This document shows positions 1-7,544 of a stretch of DNA of 64,000 nucleotides, piece by piece. The notes under the pieces are model-generated. The model saw only the letters and a program-made list of their open reading frames with translations. It made no database searches and was not told the origin of the DNA. The stretch comes from JAJFJD01 sp965228695. GTDB lineage: Bacteria; Pseudomonadota; Alphaproteobacteria; UBA8366. The DNA is taken from the NCBI GenBank assembly GCA_965228695.1, contig CBDDIB010000002.1, forward strand, positions 1,426,001 to 1,490,000, read 5' to 3'. A program made the position numbers and the translations under genes. Within the stretch, counting starts at the first letter, position 1, and the number at the start of each line of letters is the position of its first letter.

Positions 1-1
1 C

Positions 2-145
2 CGTTCGCTGCCGCATTTCGTGATCGGCATTTTCTATCGAAAACTGGAGTTCAATTTATTGGAACCCGAGATCCTGCGGCACCATGTCAGGGTGGCGAGG
101 GCGCACTTCCGCGTCCCGGGCAGAAAAAACGAGGCTGAAAGATGA
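2..145 (+). CDS. possible 3' end of an upstream gene (partial)
   Basis: One frame stays open from the left edge of the window for 47 codons and ends in a TGA that overlaps the ATG of the following DUF533 gene in an ATGA arrangement, which is typical of translationally coupled genes. The fragment is basic at its end (..VPGRKNEAER). I do not recognise a family and 47 open codons can occur by chance in GC-rich DNA, so this is a weak call resting mainly on the stop/start overlap. Confidence 0.25.
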   Translation, partial: RSLPHFVIGIFYRKLEFNLLEPEILRHHVRVARAHFRVPGRKNEAER

Positions 146-909
146 ACCCTCAGGCGTTACTCGATCAATTCTTGGGCTCGCAGAGCACGGCGGCTGCCGG
201 GGAAACGCTCCGGTCGGCTTCCAGCAGCCTGTCCAACCCGAACGCGAAGGCCGCGTTGGGCGGCGTCGCGGCGGGCGGTCTTCTCGGTCTCTTGCTCGGC
301 AACAAGAAAGCCCGCAAGAAAGTCGGCAAACTCGCGGGCGGTGTCGTCGGGTATGGCGGTGCGGCGGCCCTCGGCGCGCTCGCCCATCGCGCCTATCGGA
401 ATTGGCAGGAACAGAAATCCCAACCGGCGCAGGCGGCGTCCACCCAAACTCCCCACACCCCCTCGCCGCCTGCGCCGGCCCCTTCCGGAACGTTGCCGCC
501 GGTGGAGCCGCGGTTCAATCCGGCGGTCAATGTCGGGAACGATGGCCGCCCGTTCGCGCTCACGCTTGTCCGCGCGATGATCGCGGCGGCGAATGCCGAC
601 GGGCATATCTGCGAGCAGGAGCGAAAGACCATCCTCTCGCATCTCTCCGCCTTGCAGCTCGACGCGGACGCCAAGAGTTTCGTGTTCGAGGCGCTGATGA
701 CGCCCTCGACGCTCGACGAGATCGGCGACCTTGCCAACGGCCCCGAACAGGCGACGGAGGTCTATCTGGTGTCGCGCATGGCGATCGACCCGGACGATCC
801 GGCGGAACAAGCCTATCTCGACAGTCTCGCCCGTCGGCTGGCATTGCCGCCCGCGCTTGTCGCGGAACTCGAAAGCCAGGTCAAGGCGCAGGTGTCGATC
901 GCCGCGTGA
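142..909 (+). CDS. DUF533 (YebE-like, TerB-fold) membrane-associated protein
   Basis: The 255-residue protein has three visible parts. Residues about 30-95 form a Gly/Ala-rich hydrophobic stretch (GGVAAGGLLGLLLGNKK, then a second hydrophobic segment). Residues 95-125 are a Pro/Gln/Ala linker. The C-terminal 130 residues are helical and acidic, with LVRAMIAAANADGHIC and later IDPDDPAEQAYLDSLARRL, characteristic of the TerB-like fold of DUF533 (E. coli YebE). The family is thought to be inner-membrane associated and of unknown biochemical role. The start ATG has a GAGG about 7 nt upstream and overlaps an upstream stop. The gene converges with the CoA-transferase gene. Confidence 0.8.
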   Translation: MNPQALLDQFLGSQSTAAAGETLRSASSSLSNPNAKAALGGVAAGGLLGLLLGNKKARKKVGKLAGGVVGYGGAAALGALAHRAYRNWQEQKSQPAQAASTQTPHTPSPPAPAPSGTLPPVEPRFNPAVNVGNDGRPFALTLVRAMIAAANADGHICEQERKTILSHLSALQLDADAKSFVFEALMTPSTLDEIGDLANGPEQATEVYLVSRMAIDPDDPAEQAYLDSLARRLALPPALVAELESQVKAQVSIAA

Positions 910-955
910 CCGCGGTGCCGCCTCTCCTACCAAGGTTGAGGCCCCGACGCATTTT

Positions 956-2176
956 CTAGGATTTGTCTTCGGCGCGGATGATGCCGGCCTCGATCAGCGT
1001 CTCGATTGCGTTTGCCGACAGCCCGCCCACGTCGCGCAGGACCGTGCGCGTATCCTGACCGACTCGATGCCCGGCATGCTTCGCCCGGCCGGGGGATTCG
1101 GATAGGTGCGGCACCGGCGCGGCCATGGTGATCGCGTCGAGATCGTCGTCCGGAACCGGAACCAGCATCTCGCGCGCTTTATAGTGCGGGTCTGCGAAGA
1201 TGTCGGCCATGTTGAAGATGCGGGTCGCGGGGACCTGCGCCGCATCCAGCCGGTTTTCCAGGTCCGTCAGCGGCAGTTCCGCCGCCCAATCCGCAACGAG
1301 ACCGTCGATCTCGTCGGCATTTTCATTCCGGGCCGCCGCCGTCTTGAACTTGGCGTCGTCGGCGAGCGCCGGTTGGTTCATCACCGCGCACAGCCGGCGA
1401 AACACCGAGTCCGCGAAAGCGGCGATCAGGATGAATTGCCCGTCGCCTGTGGCGTAGAGATTGTTCGGCGTCGCTCCTGGCATCCGCGAGCCGACCCGCT
1501 CGACGACCTTCCCCAGCTTGTCGAAGTTCTGGGCATAGGGCTCCATGAAACTGAATGCGCATTCATACAACGCCGCGTCGATGCATTGTCCCTTGCCGGT
1601 CAGAATGCGGTGATGCAAGGCCGCGAGCACGCCGAACGCGCCGTAAAGACCGGTGATGTAGTCGGTGAGCGCGGTTGCCATGCGTCCCGGCGGACGGTCT
1701 GGATCGCCGTTGATGTAGCGCAGCCCGCTGACCGCTTCCCCGATCACGCCGTATCCCGGCCGCTGTGCATAGGGCCCGGTCTGGCCGAACCCGCTGATCC
1801 GCAGCATCACGAGGCGCGGATTAATCGCATCGAGCGCCTTGTATCCCAGCCCCCATTTCTCCATCTGGCCGGGCCGGAAATTCTCGATCAGCACGTCGCA
1901 TTCGGCGGCGAGCCGCCGGATCAGGTCGCGCCCTTCATCCGTGCGCAGATCGATCGCGACGGTGGATTTGCTGCGGAAGAGGCTGGCCGCATAGAGCGAT
2001 TTGCCCTCGACACTATCGCCGACGGCGCGCAGCGTGTCGCCTGCGACATCCTCGACCTTGATGACCTCGGCGCCGAAATCCGCCAGCAGCCGGCCGCAAA
2101 AGGGGGCCGCAATCGTCGACCCCAACTCCAAAACTCGAAAGGAAGAGAGCGCTTCAGGCACGATTGAGTGTTCCAT
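956..2176 (-). CDS. CaiB/BaiF family (class III) CoA-transferase
   Basis: This 406-residue protein matches the family III CoA-transferase length and layout. The N-terminal Rossmann part reads VLELGSTIAAPFCGRLLADFGAEVIKVED, quoted here only as its key features GSxxAxPF and GAEVIKVE. A central TDYITG block (Asp around residue 172) corresponds to the catalytic aspartate that carries the acyl-CoA anhydride in formyl-CoA transferase. It is followed by the TGxGQ(x)xD(x)AL(Y)E segment. Such enzymes move CoA between carboxylic acids such as formyl/oxalate, carnitine or mesaconate derivatives; the substrate cannot be assigned here. It is transcribed divergently from the NCS2 permease gene with 230 bp between them. 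Confidence 0.88.
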   Translation of the reverse strand: MEHSIVPEALSSFRVLELGSTIAAPFCGRLLADFGAEVIKVEDVAGDTLRAVGDSVEGKSLYAASLFRSKSTVAIDLRTDEGRDLIRRLAAECDVLIENFRPGQMEKWGLGYKALDAINPRLVMLRISGFGQTGPYAQRPGYGVIGEAVSGLRYINGDPDRPPGRMATALTDYITGLYGAFGVLAALHHRILTGKGQCIDAALYECAFSFMEPYAQNFDKLGKVVERVGSRMPGATPNNLYATGDGQFILIAAFADSVFRRLCAVMNQPALADDAKFKTAAARNENADEIDGLVADWAAELPLTDLENRLDAAQVPATRIFNMADIFADPHYKAREMLVPVPDDDLDAITMAAPVPHLSESPGRAKHAGHRVGQDTRTVLRDVGGLSANAIETLIEAGIIRAEDKS

Positions 2177-2406
2177 TGTTCATGTCAGGGTCCGTCCGCC
2201 GATAATACTCGAATACCAAGGTCGGCCAACCGGCCGCGCGGTCGAGGCCTCTCAAAAGGAGTGAGTGACCTAACCAATCTGATTTCCAAGAGGATGATTT
2301 ACTCTGGTAGCGGACCCGGACGAGTATCGAAACTGCCGCATTGGGCTGTATTGCCGCTTGAAATGGGGCGCGGCGATTGCGGCTCGGGCCGATTTAGGGA
2401 CGAATC

Positions 2407-3747
2407 ATGGCTAATCCGGAGAAAGTTGGCCAGGGGCCAACGGCAAAAGACTCGCTTGGCGTCGGTGACCGGGATGCCGAGTATATGCCGCCGCTCAGGC
2501 ATGCAATTCCGCTCGGACTGCAGCATGTGCTCGCGATGTTCGCGGGGAACATCACCGTTCCCATCATCATCGCCGGCGTAATTGGCGCGAGCCCCGATGA
2601 AAAGGTGTTCTTGATCCAGGCAGCCATGCTGGTTGCGGGAATCGCGACGCTTATCCAGACCGTCGGGATCGGCCGGGTCGGCGCGCGACTGCCGATCGTA
2701 CAGGGCACCAGTTTCGGGTTTCTGCCCGTTGCGATCCCGATTGCGAAAAGCTTTGGCCTCGCCGCCGTTTTGGGCGGCGCGTTGGTTGCCGGACTGATTC
2801 AAGTGGCGTTGGGCGCGATGCTGGGCAGGATCCGGCATTGGTTCCCGCCATTGGTGACAGGAATCGTCGTCTTGGCGATCGGTATCGCCCTGCTGCCCGT
2901 CGGGATTAAATATGCCGCCGGTGGCGTGAAGGCGACGGACTTCGGTGCCGCCCATCACCTGGGGATGGCAGTATTCGTCATCCTCTTGACGCTGGTTTTG
3001 AAATTCTTCTGTAAAGGGCTCGTTTCCGCGGCGGCTGTTTTTATCGCCATCGTCGCCGGCTATGCGGTTGCATATCCGTTCGGGATGGTCAGCTTCGGGA
3101 ATGTCGAGAGTGCGGCTTGGTTCGCGGTTCCTACGCCGCTGCAGTTCGGGCTGGAATTTCCGGCCGCAGCAATCATCGGCATGGGGGTCATGGCCTTCGT
3201 GACGACGATCGAAACGGTCGGTGACATTTCGGGGATCACCATGGGGGGCGCCGGCCGCGACGCGACAGACAAGGAGACGTCGGGCGGCATCATGGCGGAC
3301 GGCATCGGGACGTCGATCGCCGCCGTACTCAATGCCCTGCCGAACACATCCTATAGTCAGAATGTCGGGTTGGTTGCCTTGACCGGCGTCATGAGCCGGC
3401 ATGTGGTTTCCATCGGCGCCGTCGTTCTGGTCTTGGCAGGGCTCGTTCCGAAACTCGGCGCGGTGGTCGCGTCCATTCCCAATGCTGTACTGGGCGGGGC
3501 GGCGATCATCATGTTCGGTATGGTTGCCGCGGCCGGGTTGAAGCTCATCGCCTCAGCGGAGCTCAATCGCAGAAACCTGGTGATCATCGCCTTGTCGCTT
3601 GGGGTGGGCCTTGGCCTCCAGGCGGTCCCGGACGCCGTCATGATCCTACCGCAGCAGATCAAGCTCCTTCTGGTGTCGGGGATTATTCCCGCGGCGTTCT
3701 TGGCGGTCATCTTGAATGCGGTGCTGCCGGTAGAGGAATCGCCGTGA
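2407..3747 (+). CDS. NCS2-family nucleobase (uracil/xanthine/urate) permease
   Basis: A 446-residue polytopic inner-membrane protein with about 14 hydrophobic segments. The opening PLRHAIPLGLQHVLAMFAGN is the hallmark of the nucleobase:cation symporter-2 family. IVQGTSFGF and the later region FVTTIETVGDISGIT with its conserved Glu (the NCS2 substrate-site region), followed by NTSYSQNVGLVALTGV, support the family. Length is normal. NCS2 proteins import uracil, xanthine, urate or other purines with protons; the exact substrate is not readable. The ATG has an AGGGA 6 nt upstream. It is the first gene of a same-strand set with a BMP-type binding protein and a P450, which suggests a nucleobase or nucleoside-like compound links them (inference). 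Confidence 0.9.
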   Translation: MANPEKVGQGPTAKDSLGVGDRDAEYMPPLRHAIPLGLQHVLAMFAGNITVPIIIAGVIGASPDEKVFLIQAAMLVAGIATLIQTVGIGRVGARLPIVQGTSFGFLPVAIPIAKSFGLAAVLGGALVAGLIQVALGAMLGRIRHWFPPLVTGIVVLAIGIALLPVGIKYAAGGVKATDFGAAHHLGMAVFVILLTLVLKFFCKGLVSAAAVFIAIVAGYAVAYPFGMVSFGNVESAAWFAVPTPLQFGLEFPAAAIIGMGVMAFVTTIETVGDISGITMGGAGRDATDKETSGGIMADGIGTSIAAVLNALPNTSYSQNVGLVALTGVMSRHVVSIGAVVLVLAGLVPKLGAVVASIPNAVLGGAAIIMFGMVAAAGLKLIASAELNRRNLVIIALSLGVGLGLQAVPDAVMILPQQIKLLLVSGIIPAAFLAVILNAVLPVEESP

Positions 3748-3802
3748 CCTTGCGGGAGGCAAGGCAACGGCGAGGGCCTTTTTGTATAATCGGAGGAATA
3801 GG
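3748..3802 (+). other. intergenic spacer with small hairpins, T-run and a TATAAT
   Basis: Between the permease and the BMP gene are a 6-bp hairpin (CCTTGC/GCAAGG, 3748-3764), a weaker AAGGC/GCCTT stem running straight into a T5 stretch (about 3761-3783), and an exact TATAAT at 3785-3790. No fitting -35 box lies 16-18 bp upstream. It may be a weak terminator, or simply the leader of the BMP gene, whose ribosome site GGAGG follows immediately. Confidence 0.25.
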
Positions 3803-4816
3803 ATGATCGGTCGCAACACAGCAGTTTTTGTCGGCGCGTTCATTTGCTTTGCTCAGGCCTTGGTTGTGCCGGCGCAGGTCCAGGCGGGCAAACTCAAAGT
3901 CGCCATGCTGATCCCGGGTCACATCGATGACGGCGGTTTCATGGAAGCGGGTTATAAGGGCCTGTTGATGATCCGTGACAGGCTGGGCGCGGACATCGCC
4001 TACATCGACAAGGTCAAGCCGAAGAAAGACCTGCTCTCCGCGTCGCTGCGAAAGCTTGCGGCCGGGGAACCGGACTTGATCATTGCGCATGGTGGTCAAA
4101 ATTCCAAAGCGATGGTGGCCGTGGCGCCCGAGTTCCCGAATGTGAAATTTGTCGTGGTTCAGGGCAATGTCCGGGGCAGCAATCTGTCCAGTTATGAAAT
4201 CCTGCAGGAACAATCGGCCTGGCTGGCCGGTGCGGCCGCCGGATTGCTGACCAAGACCAACGTGGTCGGGCACATCTCCGGGATCAGGGTTCGTCCGGGC
4301 CTGAAGGGGCGCGGCGCCTTCTACAATGGCCTCATGCACACCAACCGGAATGCAAAATATCTGACGACATTTGCGGGCGACCAGGACGATAACAAACTCT
4401 CGTACGGCGTTGCGTCCGCGCAGATCGATGCCGGCGCGGATATCATCTTCACGATGCTGAATGCCGGGCGTGTCGGCGCTATCAAAGCCATGCGGGAGAA
4501 GAAGGTCCATCAGATCGGAAATGTCCGGGACTGGTATCCGGTAGCGCCGGATGTCTTCGTCGCGTCGGCGATGGCGAATGTCAGCATGGCCGGTCTTCAC
4601 GCCGCAAGCGACGTGCAGAGCGGGGCCTGGAAGCCGGGGGTTATCAAGAAGATCGGTCTCGAAAACGGCGATGCGGTGCGTCTCGCACTGGCGCCGGATG
4701 TTCCGCAGGACATTCGTGTAAAACTCGAAAAACTGCGCGAAGCGCTTGCTAGTGGAAAGACCGAAGTATCGATCGAATACGACGGGCCGGAATTCAAGCC
4801 CCAGACGGGAAAGTAG
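3803..4816 (+). CDS. BMP/PnrA-type substrate-binding lipoprotein-like protein
   Basis: The start is placed at the ATG preceded by GGAGGAATAGG, giving 337 residues that begin with a clear Sec signal peptide (MIGRNTAVFVGAFICFAQAL.., cut after about residue 28) and no lipobox. The mature part begins KLKVAMLIPGHIDDGGFMEAGYKG, where LIPG..DDGGF corresponds to the BMP/PnrA signature, and contains IIAHGGQN and VVVQGNVRG. This periplasmic family binds purine nucleosides or similar compounds for ABC importers. No ABC ATPase or permease gene adjoins it here, only an NCS2 permease before and a P450 directly after (TAG immediately followed by ATG). It may be an orphan receptor, or may serve a transporter encoded elsewhere. 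Confidence 0.85.
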   Translation: MIGRNTAVFVGAFICFAQALVVPAQVQAGKLKVAMLIPGHIDDGGFMEAGYKGLLMIRDRLGADIAYIDKVKPKKDLLSASLRKLAAGEPDLIIAHGGQNSKAMVAVAPEFPNVKFVVVQGNVRGSNLSSYEILQEQSAWLAGAAAGLLTKTNVVGHISGIRVRPGLKGRGAFYNGLMHTNRNAKYLTTFAGDQDDNKLSYGVASAQIDAGADIIFTMLNAGRVGAIKAMREKKVHQIGNVRDWYPVAPDVFVASAMANVSMAGLHAASDVQSGAWKPGVIKKIGLENGDAVRLALAPDVPQDIRVKLEKLREALASGKTEVSIEYDGPEFKPQTGK

Positions 4817-6343
4817 ATGGCGGTTCCCGACGTTATTCTGGCGATCGAAGTCGCCGTTTGCCTGTTGGTCACCTGGCCTCTGGTCCGGCAGCTCGCATTC
4901 CAGCCGTTTCGCTACAAGTTGCCCTGCAAGGCCGCGCAACGAATCGCGGCGTTGATTGGCTACTACGGGTTTATCGGGGCGGCCGCTGTTTTCGCGCCGG
5001 TCCTGCTCCATGTCGTGGCGGTGATCGCATTGGCCATTTTGATTTATGAAAGGTGGCGGGCGCGTTCCGGATACGGCAGGGACAGCGGTCTGCCGCCAGG
5101 GTCGCTCGGCCTCGTGCCTCGGAGTCATGAAACGGACCCCTATCACTTTGAGAAGCTGATCGCGAAGCACGGTCCGATATTCAAGTTCAGTGTCGAGTTC
5201 CACCCCTACATTTACATTGCCAGTCACAAGCGCGCGCTTAAGTTCCTCCGTGAACACGACGACGTGCTGATCGGTGCGGCGCAGCCGATCAGCGCCGGCA
5301 TCCCCAAAGGGTTCGTCCGCTATATGCCGGCCCGAACGCATACGAAATACCGGAGAATTCTCCTCACCGGCGTCTCGGCCGATGTCATCGACGATGCGCG
5401 CCCGATGATTCACGCGGCCGTTCGAAGCAAACTCCTGCAGATCTGCGACGAAACGCGCGGATTATCCAACGGTGGAATTCTGATCGACGATGCCCTTCGG
5501 GAACTGATTTTCCCAATCGTCTTGGAGGTCTTCTTCGGCGTCAGACCCAACACGCCCCAGTTCGCCCAGATCGACTCTTTCTTTGCGGATATCGATACGC
5601 GACGAGAGACATGCGGCATCGAGGATAGAAGAAACCGCGCGATGAGCGGCATGAGCGATTGGATCCGGGCGCGGATCGATGAATTTGAAACGGATCCCGG
5701 CGCCGCGCCATCCTGTTTCCTGAAGAGTTTGGCGGAGCATCAGGATGCGGCAGCGCTCGATGCGACCGTTCGGGGCAACTGGGTCGCGATGGTCGAATTC
5801 GCCACCGTCGATATCGTCGGTCTGATGCAGTGGCTGGTGAAGATGCTTATCGACTATCCGGAATGGGCCGAAAGGCTGCGCCGGGAGCAGGCTGAAAATG
5901 GCGACGTACTGGATTGGGGCGAGCATTCCCTGCCGGGGCGTATCGTCAAGGAGACGCTGCGGCTGGAACGCAGCGAGTTCCTGACTCGGAAGGCCACGCA
6001 AGATGTTTGGTTCGAGGGGTATCGTATTCCCAAGGACTGGTCCATCCGGATCGGCATCCGCGAGAACAACCGCGACCCGGAAACCTTCGACCGGCCGACC
6101 GAGTTCGATCCGGACCGGTTCGTGGGAAAGGAATACTCGCTCGAAGAATACGCGCCGTTCGGCCTGTTCCGACACAACTGCATCGGGGCGGTCTTTGCCT
6201 CCACGGTGGGGCGCATCTTCGTCGCCGAGCTTGGAACCGGCTTCGACATCGAACCGAACGGCGAGTGGACCACACAGTATGTCCCGCCGCATTGGCGGCC
6301 GCGCGCCGGCTTTCGGCTTGGTTTGAATGCGCGGGCGGCGTAA
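4817..6343 (+). CDS. cytochrome P450-like protein with N-terminal membrane anchor
   Basis: Of 508 residues, the first 80 carry two hydrophobic segments (about 5-26 and 48-77), unlike soluble bacterial P450s. The P450 core follows from about residue 90. The K-helix ExxR is present as ETLR (E379, R382) and the PERF-like region as DPDRF (431-435). The heme loop reads FGLFRHNCIG with Cys455; the second Gly of the FxxGxRxCxG consensus is Phe. In the I-helix the acid is present (D332 in ATVDIV) but the usual Thr next to it is Ile. Family membership is clear; normal oxygen activation is uncertain. The ATG directly abuts the BMP stop codon, with GGGAAAG upstream, so the two genes are probably co-translated. 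Confidence 0.85.
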   Translation: MAVPDVILAIEVAVCLLVTWPLVRQLAFQPFRYKLPCKAAQRIAALIGYYGFIGAAAVFAPVLLHVVAVIALAILIYERWRARSGYGRDSGLPPGSLGLVPRSHETDPYHFEKLIAKHGPIFKFSVEFHPYIYIASHKRALKFLREHDDVLIGAAQPISAGIPKGFVRYMPARTHTKYRRILLTGVSADVIDDARPMIHAAVRSKLLQICDETRGLSNGGILIDDALRELIFPIVLEVFFGVRPNTPQFAQIDSFFADIDTRRETCGIEDRRNRAMSGMSDWIRARIDEFETDPGAAPSCFLKSLAEHQDAAALDATVRGNWVAMVEFATVDIVGLMQWLVKMLIDYPEWAERLRREQAENGDVLDWGEHSLPGRIVKETLRLERSEFLTRKATQDVWFEGYRIPKDWSIRIGIRENNRDPETFDRPTEFDPDRFVGKEYSLEEYAPFGLFRHNCIGAVFASTVGRIFVAELGTGFDIEPNGEWTTQYVPPHWRPRAGFRLGLNARAA

Positions 6344-6415
6344 CCACGGCACCGAAATCGGCCGGCACCCGGCTGCAAACGAGAGCGGCGGTTTCTACGG
6401 ATCCAGGGAACCGGC

Positions 6416-7414
6416 TCAGTCGGAGAGGCCGAGCCAGTCGCGCCGATAACGCCGCCATTCGGCTGCGTCGGTGGTCCAGTTCGCGTAGACCGCCACGCCG
6501 TGGGGATGCGGCGCGGAGTCGGATGCAAGGCCGTTGCGAATCCCCCTGAGTCCCGAGCGCATGTTTTCGGCGCCGGGCCGGAAGCTGAGGCGGTTTTCCT
6601 CGTAGGTCGGCACGCCCATGAAAACCGTTACCCGTTCGGGTGTCAGCGCGAGTATTTTACGCGTCTCCCATGCCACCAACGAGCCATAGAGCCAGTCGGT
6701 CGGAAGTCCCGTGTCGTACATCATGACGGCGATCTGGTCGACGCGGCCGCTGACCGCGCGATGGTAGGCTGCGGTCCAGAAACCCGCATGCGTGCCTGCG
6801 GTCTGCGTAAGCCAGGCGAGACCCGGAAGCGGCTCGATCTCGTCGGTGGCCATCGAAAGCAGCGCGCCGCGATCGCGGGTGACGCGCCGGGTTTCGTCCA
6901 GCAGCGCGAGGAGATGGGGGTTTCCGCTGCTGGGCTCGATATTGTAGTGAATGCCGCCGAACCCGAGATCCAGGAAATGCCGTGCCGTCGTAACGACCGC
7001 TTGGCGAACGGCCGGTTCGGCCAGGTCGAGCGGCCCGCCGCCGCGTTTCTCGATCTGCCCGATCCAGGCTTGAACGCGGAGCGCCGGCGCATGCCGCCGC
7101 ATTTCCTTGACCAGCCGCCCGGCAGCGGGGTGCCGGGCGGGATCGATGGTGCCGTCGGCCCGCAGCGGACCGACATGGAAAAACCCGTCCGTGATCTTAT
7201 GCCGGATCAAATGCGCCGCGAGATCGCGATAGGCGCTGGGCAATTGCAGCGCGCCGACCCATTTATGCGCGAGCCAGACCGCATTGGAACCAGCCGCGCG
7301 GCGCGGCGGCGCATCGTCGCGATTGTAATCGAGATAGGCGTAGAGGAGTGCGGCGGACGCAAGGGTCACCAACGTGAGTGTCGCGGCAAGCGCAAAACGA
7401 CGGATCACTCTCAT
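6416..7414 (-). CDS. GH18-like (chitinase-fold) protein with degenerate active site
   Basis: From the ATG at 7414 the product is 332 residues: an N-terminal signal anchor (MRVIRRFALAATLTLVTLAS.., hydrophobic to about residue 27), then a TIM-barrel-like domain. The strand-4 motif of glycoside hydrolase 18, DGxDxDxE, reads GGIHYNIE here: Glu160 is kept but the aspartates are replaced by Gly, His and Asn. Flanking blocks such as DQIAVMMYDTGLP and VTVFMGVPTYEENRLSF fit the barrel's later strands. It is presumably periplasmic or membrane-tethered. Enzymatic chitinase activity is doubtful; a binding role or another glycan substrate is possible. A longer frame upstream lacks a credible start. Confidence 0.6.
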   Translation of the reverse strand: MRVIRRFALAATLTLVTLASAALLYAYLDYNRDDAPPRRAAGSNAVWLAHKWVGALQLPSAYRDLAAHLIRHKITDGFFHVGPLRADGTIDPARHPAAGRLVKEMRRHAPALRVQAWIGQIEKRGGGPLDLAEPAVRQAVVTTARHFLDLGFGGIHYNIEPSSGNPHLLALLDETRRVTRDRGALLSMATDEIEPLPGLAWLTQTAGTHAGFWTAAYHRAVSGRVDQIAVMMYDTGLPTDWLYGSLVAWETRKILALTPERVTVFMGVPTYEENRLSFRPGAENMRSGLRGIRNGLASDSAPHPHGVAVYANWTTDAAEWRRYRRDWLGLSD

Positions 7415-7485
7415 CGTGTAATCTTGTCCGGATTTCCCGCCGATTTCATGGCGGCTGTTGGGTGTTTCAGCGGCACGCGCGCGGA

Positions 7486-7522
7486 AAGAAAACCGGGGAC
7501 GGCGCAACACCATCCCCGGTTT
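7486..7522 (-). terminator. rho-independent terminator of leuA
   Basis: A perfect 10-bp stem AAACCGGGGA/TCCCCGGTTT (7490-7499 with 7513-7522) closes a 13-nt loop about 22 nt after the leuA stop codon. Read on the minus strand it runs into TTTTCTTT. This is a textbook intrinsic terminator and separates leuA from the GH18-like gene downstream. Confidence 0.85.
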
Positions 7523-7544
7523 CAATGTGTAGCGCGCTGTCTAT

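Noticed and set aside
84..959. Long overlapping open frames on both strands over the DUF533 gene
   Set aside because: Arg/Pro/Gly-rich low-complexity translations with no family signature; shadows of a GC-rich gene.
2177..2406. Possible purine or xanthine riboswitch before the NCS2 permease
   Set aside because: The region suits one by gene context, but I could not recognise the conserved core of a purine or NMT1-type motif; a covariance-model search would decide.
2299..5413. Antisense frames of 367 and 568 codons opposite the permease, BMP and P450 genes
   Set aside because: They run across three well-supported genes, have shadow-like composition and no motif.
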